Origin: a virus
Length of the DNA: 64,000 nucleotides
Reading direction: 5' to 3' (one strand)
Virus record (IMG/VR): IMGVR_UViG_3300025687_007517
Location: 1-64,000 of that record
The notes under the pieces are model-generated. The model saw only the letters and a program-made list of their open reading frames with translations. It made no database searches and was not told the origin of the DNA. Position numbers and translations under genes: made by a program. This document shows positions 35,842 to 44,592 of this stretch, piece by piece. Each line of letters begins with the position of its first letter. Position 1 is the stretch's first letter.

Positions 35842-36141
35842 TTATTCTCCAAAAAACTCATTTGAGTTTATGTTTTTATCATCTATGAACAAGTCATAAA
35901 CTGGCTTACCAAATTTTAAGTCGTGGTATTTTACTCCCCACTTTTGGAATTGGGCTTCGGTAATTTCTCTCCAATCAATCCCAGAGCCAGTTCCTCTTGC
36001 AGTCCAGTATACAATAGTATACCCCATTTCATAAAGATTGTTTATCTTTTCTATTCTATCTGGAAATGGAGTTGCTTGTGAGTAATCTCTTGTTTCAGGA
36101 GATTGGCAGATAGTCTCATCTATGTCAACGTAGTAAATCAT
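35842..36141 (-). CDS. HAD-superfamily phosphatase
   Basis: A 99-residue minimal HAD enzyme: motif I DIDET (nucleophile D6, general acid D8), motif II Thr in YWTARG, motif III Lys (K79 or so, FGKPVYDLFIDD) with the acidic pair at the end. It is cap-less, like capsule or NulO-9-phosphate phosphatases. It overlaps the FkbM gene by four bases. It could dephosphorylate a sugar intermediate of the neighbouring glycan genes, such as a NulO-9-phosphate; that is inference. Confidence 0.8.
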   Translation of the reverse strand: MIYYVDIDETICQSPETRDYSQATPFPDRIEKINNLYEMGYTIVYWTARGTGSGIDWREITEAQFQKWGVKYHDLKFGKPVYDLFIDDKNINSNEFFGE

Positions 36142-36776
36142 TTATCTCCTTTTCTAAATCTTTTTTTGTTATGAAACGTTCTTAACGTTTCTTCTGTGTA
36201 AAATTTATCGCCTATTCCACTGTCATTAGTGGCATCCCAGTAATAAATCTTATGACCAAAGGTCTCTAATTTTTCAATAAGCGCAAGGTCTTCCTCAAGG
36301 CTTATTCCGCATTTTGGTCCATGTAATTCACCATAGATTTTATTAATGTATTTTATAGCCCCAGTATCAATTAAATCCTTAAATACTTCGTACTCGGCTC
36401 CCTCTATGTCTAACTTTAATACAATACAATCGCTCGCAGAAAAATTTTCAAGTATAAATCTTGAAAGACAAATAGAACTTATGTAGGTTGGGTTTTTATT
36501 GTTTTTTTCTATCAGTAGAGAGGACGATTCGTTTTTAGAGTCATAAAAAATAATATCCTCTTCGTCTTCAGTCCAGAGGGCTTTTTCATAAAGTTTAACA
36601 ACACAACCCGCTTCTCTGGCACGGATGGCTGCTTCATTCCAATATTCCTTAATCAGTCCACTTTTTGTACACTCAAATGAATGAATTTCATACTCACTTG
36701 CTTCGGGATGGTGGTTAACAAATTGGTCTATAGACTGACCCTTATTAGCACCCCCGTCAATAAATACCTTTCTCAC
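36138..36776 (-). CDS. FkbM-family methyltransferase
   Basis: A 212-residue SAM-dependent methyltransferase of the FkbM type. Motif I is DGGANKGQS (residues 6-14) and the family hallmark KLDIEGAEYEVF sits near 120. FkbM proteins O-methylate sugars or small molecules, and in glycan loci they usually cap surface sugars. Overlaps of four bases with the HAD gene and one with the PhyH gene put it in the same operon. Confidence 0.85.
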   Translation of the reverse strand: MRKVFIDGGANKGQSIDQFVNHHPEASEYEIHSFECTKSGLIKEYWNEAAIRAREAGCVVKLYEKALWTEDEEDIIFYDSKNESSSLLIEKNNKNPTYISSICLSRFILENFSASDCIVLKLDIEGAEYEVFKDLIDTGAIKYINKIYGELHGPKCGISLEEDLALIEKLETFGHKIYYWDATNDSGIGDKFYTEETLRTFHNKKRFRKGDK

Positions 36777-37612
36777 TAAACAACCTCCATAAAATCAAAT
36801 AACGGCTTCTTGTGGTGCGGCAGATTATCAACCCACTTTTTTCTTGTCTTAAACAAACGGCTAACATCGCTTTCCATGTGTACTACATAATTTAGTGTTA
36901 ACATACGCCTATCTGCTTTTTCTGGCTTTAGTCCTTTGTGAAACCCTGTTGTTAGGGCAATCAACAAATCCCCAGACTTTGCTGTTAGTTTTTTAATCTT
37001 GTCCTCGCCGTAATAAGCCCTCACTTCCTCGTCTGACCAGCGGTACTTGGATAGGTGATCATAAAACTTGTTTGCATTGCTCCCCTCCACAAATGTTAGT
37101 GGTCCACCGTGCTCGTCAACATCGTTCAGGTAGATAAAAAATTTCATAAATTTTATACTATTTCTATCCGCGTGATAAAGTTGTGTTGTGGTGGCAGGGT
37201 TGTTGGTTAGTTTACTCAATCGAAAGTTTTGCGTGCATAGCGATGGAACACATTGAAAGAATTCGGTGGCTATCTCATAAACTAGATCGCTGGTAGCTAT
37301 TTCAAACGCTGTTTTAGAGGCGTATAAAGGGTCTTGTATCATAGTAAAAAATTCGTTGTCTTGAGAAACAAGACCGCTCGCTTGTGCTGCATCAAAGTCT
37401 TGCCCAAGTGCGTCAATCTGCTGCTTTGTAAAAACCCCGTCTAGTTTGACATAGCCATTGGTGTTTATCTCGCTTATCAACTTGTCGTGTTTATTCGTCA
37501 AGCAAGGGTAATCCCCTCTTCTTTCGCCAATTCTTTCATTAAAGTAGTTCACGGCTGCGAGACCGCCGTGATAAAAGCCAATTTGTTTTGTTGTGAGCCA
37601 TTTGGTGTTCAC
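36776..37612 (-). CDS. PhyH-family Fe(II)/2-oxoglutarate dioxygenase
   Basis: A 278-residue oxygenase. The metal triad is visible as H-x-D in LYHADRNS and a distal His in TTGFHKGLKP; the Arg of ADRRML would bind 2-oxoglutarate. GGPLTFVEGSN is the usual family loop. PhyH-like enzymes hydroxylate small molecules and occur in glycan and natural-product loci. A sugar or lipid hydroxylation that alters surface glycan is plausible here. Confidence 0.8.
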   Translation of the reverse strand: MNTKWLTTKQIGFYHGGLAAVNYFNERIGERRGDYPCLTNKHDKLISEINTNGYVKLDGVFTKQQIDALGQDFDAAQASGLVSQDNEFFTMIQDPLYASKTAFEIATSDLVYEIATEFFQCVPSLCTQNFRLSKLTNNPATTTQLYHADRNSIKFMKFFIYLNDVDEHGGPLTFVEGSNANKFYDHLSKYRWSDEEVRAYYGEDKIKKLTAKSGDLLIALTTGFHKGLKPEKADRRMLTLNYVVHMESDVSRLFKTRKKWVDNLPHHKKPLFDFMEVV

Positions 37613-38490
37613 TAGACTCTCCGGTGTGGGTCAGACAAATACAGGCGATAGTTTTCCCCTATTTTCTCTGTTAAAACTTCAGTAGATAAATTACAAGCAT
37701 GACCATGACCCAGATTATAAAATTCTATGTCTTTTCCAATGTCGTGAAGTACATAATCCCAAAACTCAAGGTATTGGTTTTTGTATTTTTGTTCCAGTTT
37801 CACGCCAGTAAAGTTTCTCTCGTAAGTACCATCTTTTTTTTTGTCTTTTTGAAACCCGTGGTGATTTTCGTCTTTGTCGTTTTCAAGATGTTTGTACCCG
37901 TCCATGCCTATTATTGATATGCTTTTTGGTTTCAACGAGCAAACAAACGAAGCAATCCTGACCATCGCTCCTATTTTTGAATGGTATCTTGTATGAGCCC
38001 AGAAAATCCTGTCGCCATATTTTTCTTTAAACAAAGATAGCTCATTTTGTGACCGACCTATGTTTTCAAACCCTATTAGGTGAGAGGTGTTTTCTAAATG
38101 CGCCACTAATCTTGGGTCTTGTGGCTTCACTTCGTCTCCTAAAAAAACAAATGACATTGGGATTTTAGCAGCATACTCGTTGACAAAATAGTGGTTACAG
38201 CTAACAACTTTATCATAATCTCCAACAGTAGAAAAATCAAATGAATTTAAAGAGGGACCACCGCCAATCAACAAGACAGAAGAGCCATTAAATTCTTCAA
38301 ACTCTTTTTTCTTTTGATAAAATACTTCTCCGTTGACAACGACCTCTCCCCCGCCAAGATGAGGGACTATGGCGCTTTTTACATAATCCAAGCCTCGGTG
38401 GGGGTTATTAATAAAGCCATATCTATCCCAAATAAAGGAACTGTTAGAGGGGCTTTCCGTTTTCCATGTTTTTTCTTCTGTCCAAATCAT
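37612..38490 (-). CDS. DUF115/MptE-like protein
   Basis: A 292-residue protein. A Rossmann-like nucleotide-binding motif VLLIGGGPSLNSFDFS lies near 70 and ISIIGMDGYKH near 195. These match the DUF115 (MAF/MptE-like) group, related to sialyltransferases of the CstI type, which bind CMP-sugars. Sitting next to CMP-NulO synthesis genes, it could be the transferase that uses the activated sugar. The C-terminal domain of the 664-aa protein at 46105 has the same GPSL motif. Confidence 0.65.
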   Translation of the reverse strand: MIWTEEKTWKTESPSNSSFIWDRYGFINNPHRGLDYVKSAIVPHLGGGEVVVNGEVFYQKKKEFEEFNGSSVLLIGGGPSLNSFDFSTVGDYDKVVSCNHYFVNEYAAKIPMSFVFLGDEVKPQDPRLVAHLENTSHLIGFENIGRSQNELSLFKEKYGDRIFWAHTRYHSKIGAMVRIASFVCSLKPKSISIIGMDGYKHLENDKDENHHGFQKDKKKDGTYERNFTGVKLEQKYKNQYLEFWDYVLHDIGKDIEFYNLGHGHACNLSTEVLTEKIGENYRLYLSDPHRRV

Positions 38491-39185
38491 ATAATCAACT
38501 CCCTTGTTTTTTTGTAACCAATGTTAAAAATGGCATCAAGAACACACAAGTGAGAAATAAAGTCTCCATACCTTTGATCATAAATTGGGTGTTCATAATT
38601 ATGATATTTTATTTCTATACCACTTTCACCAAAAACATCAGGAGACTCTTCTATATATTTTCTGGATGCTGGTGCTGATAAATAAGTTTTTGCACCAAGC
38701 TCTTCACATATGTTACAAAGATACTTTTCTCGTTTACCACTTGAAGAGAGATTGGAACTGTAAATAAGTTCAGTTTTTAACTGCAATTTTTCACAGGCAT
38801 CTTTAATTATAGAACAGTTTAAGTCACTTAGGGTGTCATAATTTTTTACTAAAATTTCTTTTATAAAACTAATACCATCATTGTAAAATTTTGATTTTGA
38901 ATAATTTTGTTCTATTGTGCTTAAGGTGTTTTCTTTCCACTTGTCATCAATTGCGATTTGACAATCTTTTATTAATGCTCTTGAATTCCCTTTTTTAACT
39001 GGGACTGTGATAAAATATTCTCCATTTGGTGTTTTAATTCTATTTCTAGTTTGCCAAGATCTTTTTACCACTTGAACATCATCAAAAAAAACAAACACAT
39101 CACTCTTATTTATCATACTAAAATAGCCGATCCAAGGCATGAATGTTGGTTGCATTATTGCAACGGTTTTATTCTTCAACTGCAT
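38487..39185 (-). CDS. WbqC-like protein
   Basis: A 232-residue protein of the WbqC family. It has the family opening MQPTFMPWIGYFSMINKSD, then FFDDVQVVKRSWQTRNRI and VPVKKG. WbqC proteins are found in O-antigen and nonulosonic-acid loci; their exact reaction is unsettled. This supports a surface-sugar role for the cluster. It overlaps the beta-propeller gene by 17 bases and the DUF115 gene by four. The DNA from here to about 44600 is visibly more A/T-rich than the flanks. Confidence 0.82.
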   Translation of the reverse strand: MQLKNKTVAIMQPTFMPWIGYFSMINKSDVFVFFDDVQVVKRSWQTRNRIKTPNGEYFITVPVKKGNSRALIKDCQIAIDDKWKENTLSTIEQNYSKSKFYNDGISFIKEILVKNYDTLSDLNCSIIKDACEKLQLKTELIYSSNLSSSGKREKYLCNICEELGAKTYLSAPASRKYIEESPDVFGESGIEIKYHNYEHPIYDQRYGDFISHLCVLDAIFNIGYKKTRELII

Positions 39186-40053
39186 ATCCCACCCCAGTTA
39201 AACCGTAGCCATTTCCATTATAAAGCATATATTTTTTATTGTTGTGCTTAAATACGCAAGGATAGGCAACCATTTCAGAATCCCACCCTTCTATAGAGAC
39301 GCCTAGAACTTCTTTTTTATCGCGTAACCAAAGTTTACCATCTTCTGATGTTGCCCTTCCGATTCTGTAAGTTTTTTCTGGGTCTTTGTATGAAAAGAAC
39401 ATTTCATATCCATTAGCTGTCTTTAATACATTCGGTCTCGCTAGAGCGGTTTCCTTTCCCTGCAACTCAATCGCAACGTCGGCGTTTCTTTGCCAATTAA
39501 TACCATCATCAGAAACTGCATATTTGATGTTGTATTTTGGAAGGTTCTTATTAATCCACCCTTCGCCAGAAACATACCACATCTTATATTTATTATCGTC
39601 AAAAATTACCCAAGGAGCAGTTAAAATCCCATAAGGCTCTTTGTCTGTTTTTTGAAATAGTGGGGCGCGAGAGTGTCTTTTAATGTCCCCATCCTTTTTT
39701 ATTGCCAATCCCATAATTAAGCTCATTCTATACGTTGTCGTACCAGAATTCCAGCCTATATAATAAAGTTTATCTTGAAGCATACATGATGGAGTTACAC
39801 CATTGTCATCAAAGCAACCTCGTTCACCAATTGAAAAGACTGGTTCTGTAGAATATGATATAACTTTAATATTGTCGCCATCTATGGCAATTTCACTGGC
39901 ACCAATGTGTGAAACATTGTTCTCATCGCGCCCAGAGTAATAAACGATATATTTGTTGTCTTCAACGTGTCTAACTGTCGGCAACATTGCATGAGTTTTC
40001 ATCCACCATAAATTATTCTGCGGACTTATAATCACACCCTTCTTTTTCCACAT
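39169..40053 (-). CDS. Beta-propeller glycoside-hydrolase-like protein
   Basis: A 294-residue protein with repeated blade motifs: YIVYYSGRDENN, YKMWYVSGEGW, YEMFFSYKDPEKTYRIGRAT and YMLYNGNGYG. This is the five-bladed propeller of GH32/43/68/130-like enzymes. It may act on a sugar or serve as a carbohydrate-binding protein. The catalytic acids are not clear enough to give a family number. It is set within the nonulosonic-acid cluster. Confidence 0.7.
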   Translation of the reverse strand: MWKKKGVIISPQNNLWWMKTHAMLPTVRHVEDNKYIVYYSGRDENNVSHIGASEIAIDGDNIKVISYSTEPVFSIGERGCFDDNGVTPSCMLQDKLYYIGWNSGTTTYRMSLIMGLAIKKDGDIKRHSRAPLFQKTDKEPYGILTAPWVIFDDNKYKMWYVSGEGWINKNLPKYNIKYAVSDDGINWQRNADVAIELQGKETALARPNVLKTANGYEMFFSYKDPEKTYRIGRATSEDGKLWLRDKKEVLGVSIEGWDSEMVAYPCVFKHNNKKYMLYNGNGYGLTGVGYAVEE

Positions 40054-40055
40054 AA

Positions 40056-40751
40056 CTACTCCGTTGTCTTTTTAAAATAAGAAGCCATGATTTTTTTATT
40101 TAAATCACTTTTTTTGTCAAAAATGCTGCTTTTGCTCGCAAGAATTGCATCCCCATCATTCAAATTTTTTGTTACACCAGCGGACATTCCTACAAAACAA
40201 TCATCTCCGATATTGACAAAATCAGCCACTGTTGAATTTACTCCTAAAAAACACCTCTGACCTATTTTAACATGTCCAGAAATACAAACGTGGCTACTGA
40301 TGTAGGTGTGATCTGATATTGAACAATTGTGACCAAGGTGGTTTCCACTCCAAATCATAACATTGTTTCCTATAGAAACTGTTGGTTGTATAGTTTGGTT
40401 TTCCAAAACAAAGCAATTATCGCCAATGTTAAGATCACTCCACACAACTGATTTTGAGCAGACATAACTGACTAGTTCATACCCCATGTTTTTCATGAAG
40501 AAATATTTTTCTTCACGAATTTTGTTCAACTTTCTGTATGAAAGCGCAACGTGTGCTTTATAGAGATTAGGAGGGTATTTTTTACTTACTTCTGTTGCGG
40601 CAACCAATGGAAGTCCTAAAAAACTATCACTATTAACATATTGTTCATCTGCTGTAAAAGCAACAACCTCATATTGACTATCATGTGTAAAATAATAGCA
40701 CGCCAATTCTGCATACTCTCCAGTACCAAAAATTATAATTTTATTTTTCAT
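40056..40751 (-). CDS. NeuD/PglD-like sugar acyltransferase
   Basis: A 231-residue protein with an N-terminal Rossmann-like part (IIIFGTGEYAELA) and a C-terminal left-handed beta-helix of hexapeptide repeats (IGDNCFVLENQTI, IGNNVMIWSG, IGQRCFLGVNS, IGDDCFVGMS). This is the architecture of NeuD/PglD O- or N-acetyltransferases that decorate sialic-acid-like sugars. It overlaps the CMP-sugar synthetase by 11 bases, typical of neu/pse/leg operons. Confidence 0.85.
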   Translation of the reverse strand: MKNKIIIFGTGEYAELACYYFTHDSQYEVVAFTADEQYVNSDSFLGLPLVAATEVSKKYPPNLYKAHVALSYRKLNKIREEKYFFMKNMGYELVSYVCSKSVVWSDLNIGDNCFVLENQTIQPTVSIGNNVMIWSGNHLGHNCSISDHTYISSHVCISGHVKIGQRCFLGVNSTVADFVNIGDDCFVGMSAGVTKNLNDGDAILASKSSIFDKKSDLNKKIMASYFKKTTE

Positions 40752-41436
40752 TTAAAAAATATTCCTTATTTTTGTACAACACTTCAGCAATTTTGAATTG
40801 CCACTCATAATCAATATCAAATGTTTCTTTTTCGTGAACAACAAACAACTCAGGATCGTTTTTTACAAAGTTCCCTAGATAAATTCCTTGTTCAATTCTG
40901 CTCATTTTTCCAGCATAGAGGCAATGTGCGGCTTCATAACATGTTTCTACCAATTTTGTATCCATTGTACCGGGATATTTTGTTTTTAAAACACCATCTG
41001 TGTTCCAATAAAAATTCTTTTTTTCATGAACAGCAAACAAACTATCATTTTCTGAATTTAGAAAATGGTTGACAAATGAATCAATAGTTTCAATAGTTAA
41101 AATTGGACAACACGCATTAATAATAATATAATATTTCCGATCTAACTTATTGTACCATTCTGAAACGACCCTAGTATCTTTACTTTCTCCTACAGATTTT
41201 TCAGATCTATGATAGATGTTGATATCGTATTTTTTAGCTATTTCTTTTAGTTCTTGGTCATAAAGAGAGACATAAAAGCTATCTTTGGGGATCACCTTGG
41301 AAGAAAGAATTTTTTCAATTGCAATTTCAAATAGGTTTTTGTTAGCAAACTCTTTAAGCATTTTATTTGGTATTCTTGTTGAGTTGGCTCTTGCTTGCAC
41401 TATTATTGCTAAATCTTTAATTTTCTTTTGTGCCAT
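40741..41436 (-). CDS. CMP-nonulosonic acid synthetase (NeuA-like), copy 1
   Basis: A 231-residue cytidylyltransferase that would activate a nine-carbon keto-sugar with CTP. Motifs: IIVQARANSTRIPNKMLKEF (nucleotide-binding loop, residues ~10-29), INACCPIL, and DIDYEWQF near the end. ATG 41436 is preferred; the in-frame TTG 41454 would sit deeper in the upstream gene. A paralogue lies at 44589-45269. Overlap by 20 bases with the small gene upstream indicates translational coupling. Confidence 0.8.
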   Translation of the reverse strand: MAQKKIKDLAIIVQARANSTRIPNKMLKEFANKNLFEIAIEKILSSKVIPKDSFYVSLYDQELKEIAKKYDINIYHRSEKSVGESKDTRVVSEWYNKLDRKYYIIINACCPILTIETIDSFVNHFLNSENDSLFAVHEKKNFYWNTDGVLKTKYPGTMDTKLVETCYEAAHCLYAGKMSRIEQGIYLGNFVKNDPELFVVHEKETFDIDYEWQFKIAEVLYKNKEYFLNEK

Positions 41437-41614
41437 TATTCGCCAACCTATCACTTAATTGTTGAATTTTTCTATCGCATTCTTTTATTTCTGAGAATAA
41501 AGATCTTGCTCTTTCTGGTGCTAATTCAAAACACATTCTTACAACGTCCATCCAATTAACATTATTTCTTGCACGAATTTCTTGTATTTCGTCAATGATT
41601 TGTTCATCTGTCAA
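41417..41614 (-). CDS. Small hypothetical protein in NulO cassette
   Basis: A 65-residue charged, helical protein (DEIQEIRARNNVNWMDVVRM). It lies between neuB-like and neuA-like genes and overlaps both (11 and 20 bases). I have seen short proteins of this kind in sialic-acid-type loci but cannot give a function. The overlap pattern makes it a real translated gene. Confidence 0.65.
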   Translation of the reverse strand: MTDEQIIDEIQEIRARNNVNWMDVVRMCFELAPERARSLFSEIKECDRKIQQLSDRLANNGTKEN

Positions 41615-42626
41615 TTTTTACTCCTTTTGTTAAATTATCAAACTTTAAAAACTCGTCTTCCGCAAGATCATCATTAAAGACATAGCCAGAATCAGATATT
41701 TTAAAAAAATCAGATGCTGGTATGTTATTTTCATAAAATGGTCTTTTGGTTGTTAAATTCTCTTTGGAAGCTAGTTCCCCTTTTTTTACACTTCTTTTTA
41801 AAACAATGGACCTTCTACCTTGAAAAGAATTTTCTTTTTCACTGTCTGTAAACATGTTTTTAATTCCTTTTGAGTTTTCTGCCAATCTGATTAGTTCGGT
41901 CATTTTCTTTAATTCATCAGGTTCTAATGCAAAAGAATGATCAGGTCCATTCATTTTTTTAGATAATGTAAAATGCTTTTCTATACATTCTGCTCCGCGC
42001 ATTACAGCAAAAGAAGGAGTTACATATGATAAAGTGTGGTCGGAAAGTCCAACTTTAATGTCATACCTTTCTTTTATTGCATCTATTGTGTTCAAGTTAA
42101 TTTCTTCTTGCGGGGTTGGATAAGCACTATTGCAATGTAATATTGTGATATCTTCACACCCAACACTATAACAAGTCGTCAATATTTTTTCTATAAATTC
42201 TAATCCACACCCAAGACCTGCGGAAACAATCAATGGTAGTTTTGTTGATGCTGCATAATTAATAAACCTCAAATCAGTGCTTTCAAAACCAGAAATTTTT
42301 ATTCTCTTAACACCGATATCATACAAAAAATCAACTGCTTGCTCATCAAAAGGTGTGCACATAAACTCTATATTTTGATCCGAACAATAGCTTTTCAGGT
42401 CTTTGAGCCATTGGTTTGTTACCTCTAGAGGTTTAAAAAGTTTAAACACGTTAAACCCATTTACATTATGACTTTTGGTACTAAAAAGTTTTTGTGCCTT
42501 AAAAGACTGAAATTTCACTGCATCGGCACCACAATCTTTGGCGACATTTACTAGTTTTTTAGCGATATCAAAATCACCATTGTGGTTTGAGCCAGCCTCT
42601 GCTATTACAAATGTATTGTTTTTCAT
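41604..42626 (-). CDS. NeuB-like nonulosonic acid synthase, copy 1 (with SAF domain)
   Basis: A 340-residue synthase of the NeuB/LegI/PseI family, condensing PEP with a six-carbon amino-sugar to give a nine-carbon keto-acid. Motifs: FVIAEAGSNHNGDFDIAKKL, DAVKFQSF, CTPFDE, HCNSAYPTP and GLSDHT. The C-terminal ~65 residues (RSIVLKRSVKKGELASKENL) are the SAF/antifreeze-like domain that closes the active site of the partner subunit. No Shine-Dalgarno precedes ATG 42626; a TAAAAT lies 6 bases upstream, so the mRNA may be leaderless. Confidence 0.88.
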   Translation of the reverse strand: MKNNTFVIAEAGSNHNGDFDIAKKLVNVAKDCGADAVKFQSFKAQKLFSTKSHNVNGFNVFKLFKPLEVTNQWLKDLKSYCSDQNIEFMCTPFDEQAVDFLYDIGVKRIKISGFESTDLRFINYAASTKLPLIVSAGLGCGLEFIEKILTTCYSVGCEDITILHCNSAYPTPQEEINLNTIDAIKERYDIKVGLSDHTLSYVTPSFAVMRGAECIEKHFTLSKKMNGPDHSFALEPDELKKMTELIRLAENSKGIKNMFTDSEKENSFQGRRSIVLKRSVKKGELASKENLTTKRPFYENNIPASDFFKISDSGYVFNDDLAEDEFLKFDNLTKGVKIDR

Positions 42627-42632
42627 ACAATA

Positions 42633-42661
42633 ATTTTATCACACAACTAAAACATTGTTAA
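42633..42661 (-). promoter_or_regulatory. Candidate promoter for neuB-like copy 1 (leaderless)
   Basis: Minus strand TTAACA (42661-42656), 17-base spacer, TAAAAT (42638-42633), ending 6 bases before ATG 42626. Transcription would start at or next to the start codon, and no ribosome-binding site is visible. Confidence 0.4.
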
Positions 42662-43609
42662 CTTGTGTAATGGCAGGTTCAGAATCTTGTGATGTATTTT
42701 TTCAAGAAACGGAAGAACCTGTGAGGATTTGTAGTACCTCATCTTATGAAGCATAGGATAGTGTCTAGATAGCCCCATAATCTCAATCGTTTTATTGGCG
42801 TCTTCACACAAAGTTGTAGCAAAATAATAAGAAGATTTGTTGTCGTGTGGTAACAGTGTTTTAGAAGAAGCAAGTTTTTCATAGTTTAATTTTCTTTGCA
42901 ACAACAGGTGTTCATATCTTTTTATCTGAGTCAGACCAATTGTAGCATTTAGATTATTCATGTAGAATTTAAATCCATCAACAGATATATTGTATGAATT
43001 GCCCTGCTGTTCTCTCCCAAAGTTTCTATACCGCAAAAAATAGTCGTTTGCGCGGGAGTCGTCGGTAGAAATCATACCACCGTCTGATGTACATATCGGC
43101 TTATATGGATGAAACGAGAAGAAAACAAAGTTACAATTAATAGTGGGAGTCACGCAATGAGCGCTGTCAACGACCACAATTTCGTCTCCCACAAGGTCAA
43201 AGTCGAGAATTTTACTGACGCCGCCGTACAACACCGGCATGACCACAACCTTATTTTTTGTGGGCTTTCGTATTTTTTTATAATGTTTTGAACAGAACTG
43301 CAAATTTTCCTGTACATCTACAAAATAAAGATTGTGACCAAAATGTTTAGCTGCCCATGCAGGAGATGTGAAACCCAAAGAAGTTGTGTAAACATCGCAT
43401 ATACCATGTGTGTCGCGTAGATAAGAATATATCATAAAAGCGGCGGCTGATGCTGAATTTGTTGATGCATTGTACTTTTTGTTTGAAAAATTAGAGAAAT
43501 GGTTTTCAAATAAACGAACGTTTTCTCCAAAGCCCAACTCTCCAGAAGATATAACTTTTGTTATCTGATTGATATCAGCATCGTTTATTTTAGTTTCAAA
43601 CAGTTTCAC
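42647..43609 (-). CDS. DegT/DnrJ-family aminotransferase (PseC/LegC-like)
   Basis: A 320-residue PLP aminotransferase. The lysine expected to bind PLP lies in FSFHPYKPICTSDGGM, and VDSAHC supplies the cofactor-stacking region. These enzymes install the amino group on 4-keto-sugars made by the dehydratase next door. GTG 43609 overlaps the upstream stop as GTGA, the usual coupling here; an in-frame upstream start at 43639 would overlap by 34 bases. It is slightly short for the family (~370-390). Confidence 0.82.
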   Translation of the reverse strand: MKLFETKINDADINQITKVISSGELGFGENVRLFENHFSNFSNKKYNASTNSASAAAFMIYSYLRDTHGICDVYTTSLGFTSPAWAAKHFGHNLYFVDVQENLQFCSKHYKKIRKPTKNKVVVMPVLYGGVSKILDFDLVGDEIVVVDSAHCVTPTINCNFVFFSFHPYKPICTSDGGMISTDDSRANDYFLRYRNFGREQQGNSYNISVDGFKFYMNNLNATIGLTQIKRYEHLLLQRKLNYEKLASSKTLLPHDNKSSYYFATTLCEDANKTIEIMGLSRHYPMLHKMRYYKSSQVLPFLEKIHHKILNLPLHKLTMF

Positions 43610-44592
43610 GAGCAAACCAAACCTTTGTTTATTAAACAAATCAACTTTTCTTTATCACACTGAACCCATAAAGATGAGTTGAATTCTTGACCATTATATT
43701 TGTTGAATTCTTGATAACTCTTTGAGGTGTATTGTGGTCTAACTTGAAGGAGGTTTGTCCCTGCAACTTCATAAGTAAATGGCAGTTCGGTCTTTGCCAA
43801 CATGTCCTCGTGCAGCTTTTCTCCCGGTCTAATACCACTGATCTTGGTTTTCACGTTCGTGTTTAAAATTTCCGCAACAGCTTCGACGCATTGAGGTAAC
43901 GTATAAGAATCGATTTTTGGGATAAACACCTCTCCCCCAATTGCATTTTCTAGAGAGCTAAGAACGGTGTCAACTGCATCCTCAAGAGTAAACAAAAAGC
44001 GTGTCATTTCTGTTGAAGTCACATTAACGGTTTGACCTTTTTTAATTGCTGATATCCATAGGGGAATAAACGAACCACGAGACGCAATAACGTTTCCATA
44101 TCTTACAGATGCGAAGACAGTGTAATTTGAATTATAGTCGTAATTCGTAAAAATCCTTTCTGCAATAAACTTTGACGAACCATAAACATTTACAGGTTGA
44201 CAAGCCTTATCTGTTGATATAAGGACACACTTGCTCACGCCTGCGTGTAAAGAGGAAATTGCAACATTTTCAGAGCCAACAATGTTTGTTTTTACACACT
44301 CATCTGGGTACATCTCCATATCGTCAACTCTCTTGAGTGCTGCTGTATGAATTACATAGTCTGGTTTATGGAGCATCATAGATGTTTTTAGTTTTTCTAA
44401 ATCTCTTACATCTCCAATAACCCTTTTTACTTCTTTGTCTGCACCGAAATACAGTGCCTGTTTACCCTCATCTCGACTATAGATAATAATTTTACAACCA
44501 AGACTCTTCAATCTCTTAATTAGCGCACGCCCAAGAGAACCTGTTCCACCAGTGATAAAAATTTTCTTATTGTTATAAAATTTGTTATTCAT
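43606..44592 (-). CDS. NDP-sugar 4,6-dehydratase (PseB/CapD-like)
   Basis: A 328-residue extended SDR enzyme: NAD-binding ITGGTGSLGRALIKRL (residues 12-27), HTAALKRVDDME, LISTDKA, and YGSSKFIAE supplying Tyr-x3-Lys. This fits UDP-GlcNAc 4,6-dehydratases that begin the pseudaminic or legionaminic branch. RPGEKLHEDMLA is a family hallmark. It is followed by the aminotransferase with a GTGA overlap, which strongly suggests consecutive steps. Confidence 0.88.
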   Translation of the reverse strand: MNNKFYNNKKIFITGGTGSLGRALIKRLKSLGCKIIIYSRDEGKQALYFGADKEVKRVIGDVRDLEKLKTSMMLHKPDYVIHTAALKRVDDMEMYPDECVKTNIVGSENVAISSLHAGVSKCVLISTDKACQPVNVYGSSKFIAERIFTNYDYNSNYTVFASVRYGNVIASRGSFIPLWISAIKKGQTVNVTSTEMTRFLFTLEDAVDTVLSSLENAIGGEVFIPKIDSYTLPQCVEAVAEILNTNVKTKISGIRPGEKLHEDMLAKTELPFTYEVAGTNLLQVRPQYTSKSYQEFNKYNGQEFNSSLWVQCDKEKLICLINKGLVCS

